Below, in pieces: positions 18,595-26,717 of a stretch of 61,643 nt of DNA. How positions within the stretch are numbered: the first letter of the stretch is position 1; each line of letters begins with the position of its first letter. The notes below the pieces were generated by a model, which saw only the letters and a program-made list of their open reading frames with translations, did not search any database and was not told the DNA's origin. Source of the DNA: Fictibacillus halophilus (lineage in GTDB: Bacteria > Bacillota > Bacilli > Bacillales > Fictibacillaceae); NCBI RefSeq assembly GCF_016401385.1, contig NZ_JAEACF010000004.1:1-61643 (forward strand), given 5' to 3'. A program made the translations under genes and the position numbers.

Positions 18595-20742
18595 ATGAAA
18601 ATATCGGACTTAATGAATGTAATTGAACCCGCTCCCTTAGTACATATGTCTATGTCCAGTGATAAAAAATGGTTAGCACTTTGTGTAAATGGAGAGCCAG
18701 TAGATAAGAGGTCGAATGGTGTTTCGATGGCTGTTGCGGGAACATCACAATGGGTTTGTAATTTGAATACAGGTGAAGCATTTCCGATTGCTCCAGAGGC
18801 AAATAGTAGCTGGGCGGGAGTATGGTCTCCTGAAGGTAAGACACTTGCCTTTTTTGCGGATATTGGAGGAAAGGCCCGTTTATGGTTATGGGATTCTACA
18901 AACCATAGTCTTCATTTAGCTGCAGATTTAGTCGTCCGGCCATTCTTTGGCTTTGAAAAACCAATTTGGACAAAGGACGGCAAACAAATCATTGTAAAAT
19001 CTATGCCTAATACACCTATAAATGAAAATGATTTTTACTCCAATTGGGAAAAGTCTAGTCCAAATACTAATATATCACAACGGGTTAAGGTATTTGATAC
19101 AGGCAACTTGTCTGCTCAGAAAGTTACTGAAGATCTAGATAACTGGGCTGATCGTTATCGGGCAGAAATTAGTATGATTACTGTTGAAAATGGACTTGCT
19201 ACAACACTTTGTAGTGGGTTAAGACCGGTGGGTATGAAATTATCAACAGATGGTGACTATCTAGCATTTACGCATTGTTTAGGTGAAGAGAATATTGATA
19301 CTCAACAAAATATCTTTGAATTATGGACATGTCCACTCATTTCTAGTGATACTTCCGAGGTGAAATGTGTTCCTTCGAAAATACATATGATGTATGGTTT
19401 AAGTTTTAGTTGGGGAAACGACAATAAGTCTATTTACTACACTACAAATGGACCTTTGTCAGATGGAGGTTTATGGGTTGTAAACACATCCACTAATGTA
19501 AGTGAGCTATTATTTCAAGATAAAACAAATCACTTAGGGCATGATTTTGAATCACCTAAAGTACTACAGAATGAAGATGTAGTCATGATTGCAGGAGGGA
19601 AGCTGTGGTATTATAGTTCAACTTCTGAAATGCTCAATCCATTTCCTTTTCCAGAGGAACGCAGTATTGTTGCAGGGTTTCCAATTACTAAGGATAACCG
19701 AATGGTGGTTCAGACTCATGAACCTATAGAAGGACGAGATGGATTTTGGAACATTAATTGTGTAACAGGAGAAGCCAATCCTATACTTGAAGAACCAAAA
19801 GGGCACCTTCCATGGTTTGAAGGTGGAGCTGCTTATTGTGACCATATGAATGAAACAATAGCTTATCTATTTCAGGATGTTGATCTTCCACCAACAATAA
19901 GGGTATTTGATGTTGCTTCTAAAAGTGGTACTACTATAACGTTGTCAAAATTAAAGACAGACACGTTTGGTACTTCGGAAATCATTCGTTGGAAGGGTGA
20001 GCATCAAGAGTTGAGGGGAGCATTACTACTGCCCAAAAATAGTAAGGGGCGAGTTCCTGCAATCATTAGAGTTTACCCAGGGTCTATGCAATCCACTAAT
20101 GTTCGATTATTTGGCATGAGTCCATCCGTATGTGATAATCACCAAATATTTGCTTCATACGGGTATGCCGTATTTTTACCTGACTTACCTATGAAAAGAA
20201 CACATGAACCAGCAGAAGAAATTACGAAAACGATCGCTGATGCTTATGAGGCTCTAATTAAACATCCAAACATAGATTCAGAGAGAATTGGAATCCTAGG
20301 ACACTCCTTTGGTGGTTATTCAACATTGGTGGCTATAACAAAATTACCACATTTTAAAGCAGCTATTGTATCGTCAGGAATAGGAAATCTAATCAGCTAT
20401 TACACACAGTTTGATATTAACTCGAACTTAAATTATGGAAGTATTGAAGACGGACAATTTAACATAGGTGCTACATTATGGGAAGAGCGAGAGCGGTATG
20501 TAAGAAATTCTCCATTGTTTGAGTTTCACAAAATACAGACACCTGTACTAATCACGCAAGGAACAAGAGACCATTTATGTTATGCAGAAGCTGGACCAAT
20601 ATTTTCTTCATTAAATCGATTAAATAAAACGGCTCAGTTGGTATTATATGATGATGAAGACCATTACCAAGGAACGTGGCGGCGAGAAAACCTTGAGGAT
20701 TATTATGAGCGCGTTCTGAAGTGGTTGGATAAGTACTTATAA
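18595..20742 (+). CDS. S9-family serine peptidase (prolyl oligopeptidase / acylaminoacyl-peptidase type)
   Basis: A 715-residue protein without a signal peptide. The N-terminal two-thirds is beta-propeller-like (WSPEGKTLAFFAD and similar tryptophan/aspartate blade motifs); the C-terminal ~260 residues are an alpha/beta hydrolase. Catalytic triad by position: Ser571 in GHSFGGYS, Asp659 in QGTRDH, His690 in DDEDHYQGT. Likely releases or cleaves short peptides in the cytosol. GGAGG is 14-15 bases before ATG 18595, longer than usual, so the start is less certain. It stands alone, downstream of the decayed DUF4176 locus. Confidence 0.85.
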   Translation: MKISDLMNVIEPAPLVHMSMSSDKKWLALCVNGEPVDKRSNGVSMAVAGTSQWVCNLNTGEAFPIAPEANSSWAGVWSPEGKTLAFFADIGGKARLWLWDSTNHSLHLAADLVVRPFFGFEKPIWTKDGKQIIVKSMPNTPINENDFYSNWEKSSPNTNISQRVKVFDTGNLSAQKVTEDLDNWADRYRAEISMITVENGLATTLCSGLRPVGMKLSTDGDYLAFTHCLGEENIDTQQNIFELWTCPLISSDTSEVKCVPSKIHMMYGLSFSWGNDNKSIYYTTNGPLSDGGLWVVNTSTNVSELLFQDKTNHLGHDFESPKVLQNEDVVMIAGGKLWYYSSTSEMLNPFPFPEERSIVAGFPITKDNRMVVQTHEPIEGRDGFWNINCVTGEANPILEEPKGHLPWFEGGAAYCDHMNETIAYLFQDVDLPPTIRVFDVASKSGTTITLSKLKTDTFGTSEIIRWKGEHQELRGALLLPKNSKGRVPAIIRVYPGSMQSTNVRLFGMSPSVCDNHQIFASYGYAVFLPDLPMKRTHEPAEEITKTIADAYEALIKHPNIDSERIGILGHSFGGYSTLVAITKLPHFKAAIVSSGIGNLISYYTQFDINSNLNYGSIEDGQFNIGATLWEERERYVRNSPLFEFHKIQTPVLITQGTRDHLCYAEAGPIFSSLNRLNKTAQLVLYDDEDHYQGTWRRENLEDYYERVLKWLDKYL

Positions 20743-20815
20743 TTGAATTTAAAAACATTTACACAATGGAAGTCATCCTCAACGAGAAGGCTTCCATTAT
20801 GTATTTTGTAGTTAA

Positions 20816-21997
20816 CTATTTCTCAACCTTCTCCCCAAAAGCCTCCGGAATCATCGTAAACCCTTCAATCACCGTATCTTCCTCAACTTCAATCATGAGG
20901 TAACGTTTACCGCTAAGCTGTACTTGCTTCACATATCTTAAATCTTGGGGACTAATCGAAATTTTAGCTACCTTTGTGTCGATCTTAATAGATTTTGAGT
21001 TGTATTTCGGTACAACACTGCTTGCCTTAATCTCATACTTGTCATCATCAATGACTTTTTGGAAAGCGGACTCTACCTTTTCCACATTGATATCTACAAC
21101 ACCGCTCGCTTTCAGTACGCGCTCAACGTCCTTGGAGTCTAGTCGTGGATGCTCTTCCTCTTCGTTCTCTTCGATCATTCGGTTAATTTCTTCATACACA
21201 TTGGAGAGGGTAGACGTGTTCAACTGATCTTGTGTTACGTCTTTGATAATTTCTTCAAATACAATCTTATCGTCTTTTGCTGTCATAATTTCTTCGCCAT
21301 TTAAAACGTCCACGATGAATTCATAATCAGGCTCATGGACTTTGCCTGCTGAGTACAGGATGTGGTTCACATCTGCTGCATTATCACTGAAACACGGGAA
21401 GAGAAATCCTCCAATCGGTGCGTTCAGGTTGATGATTGGATCGACCACAAAATTATACTTGAACTCTTTTTCCACATAATCAAAGAGCAGTTCTTTTTTC
21501 GGCTCTTGCGTATTGTTTATGCTGCACAAAATGAAGGGGAAGGAGTAGACAGCATCACGTTCACTAATCTCAGCCTCATCATTTTTGCGCTTCGTCGGCT
21601 TATAGTATTCTCCCTTAATAAAAGTGATCACGATATCCTTTTCGTACTGACGGTTTAGGAGCATTTTCCCTACCATTTGTAGCATGCGCTCTTTCCAGTC
21701 CTCTGTATCGCTTGCGAGTAATCCCTGATGCAGAATAAGCTGGCTATTGTTTTCAGCATTTCTATTAAACTTTAATTCAAAAAGTTTCTCATCGAGATTT
21801 CCGCCAAGCAATTTTTTAAAGTTATTAAAGAAGAGCTCTTGTTGTTCAGTATCTAGCATCTCAAAAGGCTGACTCACGTGATGGTAGATCTCGCTTGATT
21901 CTTTCGTAATATACACATTAAAGATGCTCGAGATCTTCAGTAGATCGTTCTCTTTTTTGAACTGTTTTCGTATTTGAGCGATATCTTTTTTGTTCAT
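20816..21997 (-). CDS. DUF4317 family protein
   Basis: A 393-residue, probably cytosolic protein without membrane segments. It opens MNKKDIAQIRKQFKKENDLL, the start I associate with DUF4317, a Firmicutes family of unknown function. The acidic segment EEINRMIEENEEEEHPRLDS lies near residue 290. I prefer ATG 21997 to GTG 22009, which would abut the aggag ribosome site. Monocistronic by spacing; no function can be inferred from neighbours. Confidence 0.8.
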   Translation of the reverse strand: MNKKDIAQIRKQFKKENDLLKISSIFNVYITKESSEIYHHVSQPFEMLDTEQQELFFNNFKKLLGGNLDEKLFELKFNRNAENNSQLILHQGLLASDTEDWKERMLQMVGKMLLNRQYEKDIVITFIKGEYYKPTKRKNDEAEISERDAVYSFPFILCSINNTQEPKKELLFDYVEKEFKYNFVVDPIINLNAPIGGFLFPCFSDNAADVNHILYSAGKVHEPDYEFIVDVLNGEEIMTAKDDKIVFEEIIKDVTQDQLNTSTLSNVYEEINRMIEENEEEEHPRLDSKDVERVLKASGVVDINVEKVESAFQKVIDDDKYEIKASSVVPKYNSKSIKIDTKVAKISISPQDLRYVKQVQLSGKRYLMIEVEEDTVIEGFTMIPEAFGEKVEK

Positions 21998-22173
21998 GCT
22001 TCTATACACTCCTAAGTTGTTGCGATTTTAAGTCGACACTCTCTATATGTCTAACAGGGAAGTATTCTTTATTTTAACATTCAGAAGGAGTGAAGTGTGA
22101 TGGTGAATATGAAACTTGAACTTTAAAATAGCAGACACTATGAGGGCGTCTGCAGTCTAAGAAAATATATATT

Positions 22174-22464
22174 TTAATTATTAATTATATGCACAAAAAC
22201 AAATACGATTGGTATTAATAGAAGAGTAATAATGATTGTATTCTTGTGAATTTTTTTTTCCATAGTCTCTCTTATTTTCCCAAGAATCAAAAGAATTGCA
22301 CAAACGAACATGCACCCTACTAAGAAATATGATAGTGAATCTTGGTCAAGAATATAATTACCGTTTGGTAGCTTTGTTGCTGAAGTAGAAAATAGTAGTA
22401 GACTTAAAATAACAATTCCAAACATTGGACCCCCAAAAAACCAATCAATTTGTTTTTTCTTCAT
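22174..22464 (-). CDS. Small three-helix membrane protein, unknown
   Basis: A 96-residue protein with three hydrophobic segments (about 9-26, 45-63, 76-93) separated by short charged loops. AAGGAG lies six bases before the ATG. I do not recognise the family. It is downstream of the ECF S-component gene on the same strand but separated from it by a terminator. Confidence 0.65.
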   Translation of the reverse strand: MKKKQIDWFFGGPMFGIVILSLLLFSTSATKLPNGNYILDQDSLSYFLVGCMFVCAILLILGKIRETMEKKIHKNTIIITLLLIPIVFVFVHIINN

Positions 22465-22500
22465 TCTTACTCCTTAAAAAAGTATTTTGTATTAATAACT

Positions 22501-22547
22501 CAAAAAAACCCCATATTGTAAGCCAATACGATACAGGGTTCTTTTGA
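22501..22547 (-). terminator. Terminator of the ECF S-component gene
   Basis: On the minus strand, stem aaccctgtatcgtattgg / ccaatatggggtt-like arms (aaccctgta...caatatggggtt) is followed by ttttttt, directly after the stop. Confidence 0.8.
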
Positions 22548-22548
22548 A

Positions 22549-23073
22549 TTACAGTATTCTCTTCTTAATACGTGCTACAAGTGGAACCACGACAAGTCCA
22601 GCAAATCCAACTTGCAGAATGTTTCCTGGGATGGATCCAAACGGTACGATCCAGTTGCTGTAAAGCACAACTTCAGCAAAATAATAACCTACCACTTTAA
22701 TCAGCATTGCTACGACAACTGCCATTGAGTAGACAAGTACTCGTTTGCCTGGTACTTTTTCCGCTATAACGCCCGCTACATAGCCCATTGCACCAACGAT
22801 GATAAATGTGAAAGGAGCCCAAATGGTGTAACCGGATAGAAGGTCAAATAAGCCCATCCCGAAAGCACCTGCAATAGCACCAGTTCTTCTACCGAAAACA
22901 AAAGCCGCTACGAATAGAGGAATGTTACCTAAATGGATAAGACCACCGTTTCCTGCGATCGGAAGCTTGATGTTGATGAACATTGTTGCAACAAGAGTCA
23001 GTGCCACGAATAGTGCGCTGATGACTAACATTCTTGTTTTAGTAGATTGTATCGATGAATAAGTAGTATTCAT
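22549..23073 (-). CDS. ECF transporter S component (substrate-binding membrane subunit)
   Basis: A 174-residue protein with about six helices. The pattern INIKLPIAGNGGLIHLGNIP followed by LFVAAFVFGRRTGAIAGAFG and LLSGYTIWAPFTFIIVGAMGYVAG is typical of ECF S components, which capture vitamins or their precursors and use shared EcfAAT energy modules. The substrate is not readable; no vitamin genes or recognised riboswitch lie next to it. A weak -10 tataat is present on the minus strand near 23127. Confidence 0.85.
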   Translation of the reverse strand: MNTTYSSIQSTKTRMLVISALFVALTLVATMFINIKLPIAGNGGLIHLGNIPLFVAAFVFGRRTGAIAGAFGMGLFDLLSGYTIWAPFTFIIVGAMGYVAGVIAEKVPGKRVLVYSMAVVVAMLIKVVGYYFAEVVLYSNWIVPFGSIPGNILQVGFAGLVVVPLVARIKKRIL

Positions 23074-23376
23074 TACATAACCTCTCTCATAAAAAATAAA
23101 TGTAAAAATAATTGCACTTTTTCATTATATATGTCCTTATTCTTTTAGAAAACAGCTATTTTCTGGGTAGGGTGAAGAAATAGAAAAATAAACTAGTGGA
23201 ATGAGCGAGTTTCTCAAAAGGAAAGAAGGGGAGATCGATACATTTGCCGAAATCTATTTAGTAGAGCATAGACGTATTGGTACAGTTCATTGCGAATGCC
23301 TATAGTAGAAGAATTTAACGATATGTATCGCATGGCGATATAAGGAATAGATGAAGAGAAATGAAGGTGGCCCGAT
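23074..23376. other. Divergent intergenic region with an operator-like palindrome
   Basis: About 300 bp between the ECF gene (minus) and the MerR-like gene (plus). It contains the 17-bp palindrome at 23325-23341. A 38-codon frame from ATG 23205 has no convincing ribosome site and I do not call it. Additional cgata/tatcg half-sites occur near 23230. Confidence 0.5.
23325..23341. promoter_or_regulatory. 17-bp palindrome GTATCG-N5-CGATAT upstream of the MerR-like gene
   Basis: Half-sites GTATCG (23325-23330) and CGATAT (23336-23341) flank CATGG. It lies 36 bp before the start codon of the MerR/coiled-coil gene. Two more copies of the same architecture follow the gene at 24095 and 24146, suggesting binding sites for the encoded protein. 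Confidence 0.65.
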
Positions 23377-24087
23377 ATGCGACGTGATATACAACCGAAT
23401 GAACGAGCTTTCTCCTCCAAGGAAGTTGCAGAAGAAGTAGGAATCGCAACACCTACTGTTCGAAAGTATGGACAAATTTTAGAACGAAACGGATACGAGT
23501 TTTTAAAGGATGGAGATCGACGTATTTTCGTTCAATCTGACATTGAATCGCTCATAGCGCTACGCGATACAGACAAACCTTTAGACGATACAGCTAAAGA
23601 TATTGTGCTTCAACAAAAAGAAAGACTGAAAGAAACAGTTCAAACGGACGTAGCGCTACCCGATACATATGAGAACCTTCCACAAGACCCGAACCAATTA
23701 CGAGAAGTCTTAATGATGCTAGCAAATGAATTAGCAGCGACACGCGAGATGAATGCTCAGCTGACAAACGATATGTCTGAGCTTAAAGTAACCGTATCGA
23801 GGCTTCAGCAAGATCACCACGCCATCAGTGCTAATGTAGGAAACGCAGCTCAGAAAACGAACGCTAAGATTGAGAAGTTGACCAATCAGCAGAAGGAACA
23901 ATACGAGGCCTTGCTAGAACAGGAGAAAGAGAAAAGTGAACTTCTTCAGCAGGAAATTCAAAAGTTAAGAGAAGAACAGGTCAAGGAATGGCGTCTGCAG
24001 AATGATTTTAATAGACGATTAGAAATTGTTGTTCAAAGCAGGCCGAAAAGCAAATGGGAAGCGATCCTGTCTTTGTTCAAAAAATAA
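23377..24087 (+). CDS. MerR-type helix-turn-helix protein with coiled-coil (RacA-like / DUF3967-like)
   Basis: A 236-residue protein. Residues ~12-60 form a MerR-type winged HTH (FSSKEVAEEVGIATPTVRKY, then DGDRRIFVQSDI). Residues ~105-215 form a long coiled coil rich in Glu/Lys/Gln, and the end is basic (SKWEAILSLFKK). This layout is shared with RacA, the chromosome anchor of sporulating Bacillus, and with DUF3967 DNA-binding proteins; I cannot tell which. Three identical-architecture 17-bp palindromes bracket the gene. ATG 23377 has aaggtgg six bases upstream. Confidence 0.75.
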   Translation: MRRDIQPNERAFSSKEVAEEVGIATPTVRKYGQILERNGYEFLKDGDRRIFVQSDIESLIALRDTDKPLDDTAKDIVLQQKERLKETVQTDVALPDTYENLPQDPNQLREVLMMLANELAATREMNAQLTNDMSELKVTVSRLQQDHHAISANVGNAAQKTNAKIEKLTNQQKEQYEALLEQEKEKSELLQQEIQKLREEQVKEWRLQNDFNRRLEIVVQSRPKSKWEAILSLFKK

Positions 24088-24094
24088 GTTGTGT

Positions 24095-24162
24095 GTATCG
24101 GGGGGCGATACGGTCAACCGTTAACAAGCTCTTTTTCACATAGCTATATCGTGACCCGATAT
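24095..24162. promoter_or_regulatory. Two further 17-bp palindromes downstream of the MerR-like gene
   Basis: 24095-24111: GTATCG-GGGGG-CGATAC, a perfect palindrome. 24146-24162: ATATCG-TGACC-CGATAT, also perfect. Starts are 51 bp apart. A partial tatcgata follows at 24171. Same half-site and five-base spacer as 23325-23341. Confidence 0.7.
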
Positions 24163-24311
24163 GGATTTTTTATCGATACACGAAACAATCCTCAACATTA
24201 AATCGTCATATTTCTACAATTTCCCGAGAAATATCTACAAAAACAGCATACTTATTAAGCTTGGAAAATTAGAGTCAAAGAATTCAAAACAAGACTAGTG
24301 TGAGCGAGTAC

Positions 24312-24341
24312 GGTGCACTTTATAGGGTGCATCTTTTTTTA
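24312..24341 (+). terminator. Terminator after the MerR-like gene
   Basis: Stem ggtgcac / ggtgcatc-type short hairpin followed by seven T, about 225 bp past the gene. The 24163-24311 interval holds nothing else I recognise. Confidence 0.65.
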
Positions 24342-24471
24342 TTTATTTTCCTGTATCGAATCTTCTCTTTTTTTGTAAAAAAAACAAGGAATATCGTCTG
24401 TACGATGAGAATATTTAAAGGAAAGGGAAATTAAATAATGTAGAGACAGAAATGTTAGAGGGGAGTCTATC

Positions 24472-25446
24472 ATGAACGCTAGAAATGAAAAGACATTTGA
24501 ATATCATCCTCAGCTTAGAGAGGTTATCGCAAACGTAGAAAAAGTTATGGTAGGTAAGAAAAAGGTTACAGAGTTAACGCTTGTTTCGTTATTAGCGGGG
24601 GGACATGTTTTACTTGAAGACGTACCAGGAGTAGGGAAGACAATGATGGTGCGATCCATCGCTAAATCTCTGGGCCTAACCTTTAACCGTATACAGTTCA
24701 CACCTGATTTATTGCCGTCTGATATGACGGGGGTATCGATATATAACCAAAAAGATATGAGTTTTGAATTTAGACCAGGTCCTCTCGTTGGAAACATCAT
24801 TCTCGCTGATGAGATCAACCGTACATCACCGAAGACACAATCTGCACTTCTTGAATCGATGGAAGAAATGAGCATGACGGTTGATGGACAGACTCACATA
24901 TTGCCCGATCCATTCTTAGTTATGGCCACACAAAATCCGATCGAATACGAAGGAACTTATCCGCTTCCAGAAGCACAGCTTGACCGCTTTTTAATGAAGC
25001 TGACGATGGGATATCCGACTCCCGAGGAAGAGTTTAACGTATTGAACGTAATCGGAAACGAACACCCGATCCACCTCCTTAAACCAGCCATCTCACCTGA
25101 AGAGATCTCAGAACTGAAAACAGCCGTAAAGAACATCTTTGTATCGGATTCAATCAAGCGATATATCGTCGACCTGATCAACCGTACACGTAATCATAAG
25201 TCCATTGCGCTAGGCGTCAGTCCGCGTGGGTCGCTCGCGTTATTAAAAGCAGCACAGGCTTTTGCCCTTCTGATGAACCGTGATTTTGTAATCCCTGATG
25301 ATGTGAAATACTTGGCACCTTATGTTCTTGTTCATCGTGTGCTATTAAAACCTGAAGCTCGTTTTGAGGGAATCTCAGCTGAAGAAGTAGTCAATGAGCT
25401 TTTGGCACGTGTGCCTGCACCTATTCATAAGGAACAGCATGCATAA
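24472..25446 (+). CDS. MoxR-family AAA+ ATPase (YeaC-like)
   Basis: A 324-residue AAA+ ATPase. Walker A GVGKT is near residue 56 (LEDVPGVGKTMMVRSIA), Walker B LADEINR near 112, and sensor-1 ATQNPIEYEGTYPLPEAQLDRF near 145, which is diagnostic of MoxR. MoxR proteins act as chaperones for partner proteins containing DUF58/VWA-like domains. It is followed with a one-base overlap by a DUF58 gene and then a transglutaminase gene, the usual MoxR-DUF58-TGase operon. B. subtilis has the same trio before guaA. Confidence 0.93.
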   Translation: MNARNEKTFEYHPQLREVIANVEKVMVGKKKVTELTLVSLLAGGHVLLEDVPGVGKTMMVRSIAKSLGLTFNRIQFTPDLLPSDMTGVSIYNQKDMSFEFRPGPLVGNIILADEINRTSPKTQSALLESMEEMSMTVDGQTHILPDPFLVMATQNPIEYEGTYPLPEAQLDRFLMKLTMGYPTPEEEFNVLNVIGNEHPIHLLKPAISPEEISELKTAVKNIFVSDSIKRYIVDLINRTRNHKSIALGVSPRGSLALLKAAQAFALLMNRDFVIPDDVKYLAPYVLVHRVLLKPEARFEGISAEEVVNELLARVPAPIHKEQHA

Positions 25447-26717
25447 TGAAGGCGTTTCTTCATAAATTTCGGGAGCGGTATAAAACACCGATCGGGTTTT
25501 CAGGGATCATCTTTTTACTTCTTGTTACGTTCTCTTTTGCGATGTTTCAAGGAGGATTCGTAAGCTGGTTTTTGTTTTACAGTGTACTTCCCCTCGTGCT
25601 TTATTCCATTACGATGGCTTTCTATCCGATTCAGAGGTTGAAAGTGGAACGTTATATTTCAAAAAACAAGCTGATGGCAGGCGAAGAAGTAGAAGTAACG
25701 ATCGTCGTCAAACGACGAAGCAACTTCCCGCTCTTTTACGTTGTGTTAGAGGACTTGCTTCCAGAGGTACTGCTACGTGAAACGCGATATGAGGGCAATA
25801 CGCATCAGATCCAGTCTCGTATCCTGTTGTTTCCGTTGTTCCGAAAGCATCTGGAATATTCGTATACGATTAATCCTGCACCGCGCGGGTTGTTTAAATT
25901 TGATCAGATTCAAATCAGTACAGGCGACATCTTTGGGTTTGTCTTAAAAAGCACGAGTGTCTCTCTTCAAGATCAGATCTTTGTGTACCCGCATTATCAA
26001 GATATTGAGCGGTGGGAAGCAGGAAAGATGCTGCAATCCGGTATGAAAAAGGTCGGAAAGCGTTCTTTCACAGACTACACATCAACGGTCAGTGTGCGTG
26101 ACTATGTGGCTGGTGACCGAATGAACTGGCTGCACTGGAAAGCGAGTGCGAGGTCGAACAAGCTATTAACCAAAGTGTTTGAACAGCAGCGTAACGATGA
26201 CTTTGTGATCGTGCTCGATCATTGTGAAAAGAGCTACGGCACGCATGATTGGTTGTTTGAACGCGGCGTTTCACTTGCGGCCTCCATCGTTCACTATGCG
26301 ATCTCAAAGGGTGGTTCGATCGGCTATCATCCGTTATCCGGAAAAGAAATCCCGATGAATATTGGGGTTGAACAAGAGTGGCGGATTCTTCACGAACTAG
26401 CAAAAGTAAAGTCAGACGTGAAGCTGCCTTTTGAAGAACGGTTGAAGCAGGAATACATGGCAGGCTATATGGAAGGCAAGACGGCGCTTATTATTTCGCC
26501 GAATCTTTCTGAATACACGATGAAAACGCTCGAGCTTATCGCATCTAGACAGCAAACGAACGTGATTTTCTTTTATTTAGCGCTTGATTCTAAACTTAAG
26601 AGTCAAGAACTTACGTATATCTCTCGAATCAGACAATTTGGTGTGCCTGTAACACCGATCATTGGCTCTGACTTTAACGAATCGCTGAAGGCAGGTGGCA
26701 CGTATGCCTCAATCTAA
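25446..26717 (+). CDS. DUF58 domain protein (YeaD-like)
   Basis: A 423-residue protein with two N-terminal membrane helices (about residues 18-36 and 40-58). The DUF58 domain is around residues 190-310: YVAGDRMNWLHWKASARSNKLLTKVFEQQR. The VWA-like region after it starts DDFVIVLDHCE. Likely partner of the MoxR ATPase. The stop lies inside the next gene's first codons (overlap 14 bp), indicating coupling. Confidence 0.9.
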   Translation: MKAFLHKFRERYKTPIGFSGIIFLLLVTFSFAMFQGGFVSWFLFYSVLPLVLYSITMAFYPIQRLKVERYISKNKLMAGEEVEVTIVVKRRSNFPLFYVVLEDLLPEVLLRETRYEGNTHQIQSRILLFPLFRKHLEYSYTINPAPRGLFKFDQIQISTGDIFGFVLKSTSVSLQDQIFVYPHYQDIERWEAGKMLQSGMKKVGKRSFTDYTSTVSVRDYVAGDRMNWLHWKASARSNKLLTKVFEQQRNDDFVIVLDHCEKSYGTHDWLFERGVSLAASIVHYAISKGGSIGYHPLSGKEIPMNIGVEQEWRILHELAKVKSDVKLPFEERLKQEYMAGYMEGKTALIISPNLSEYTMKTLELIASRQQTNVIFFYLALDSKLKSQELTYISRIRQFGVPVTPIIGSDFNESLKAGGTYASI

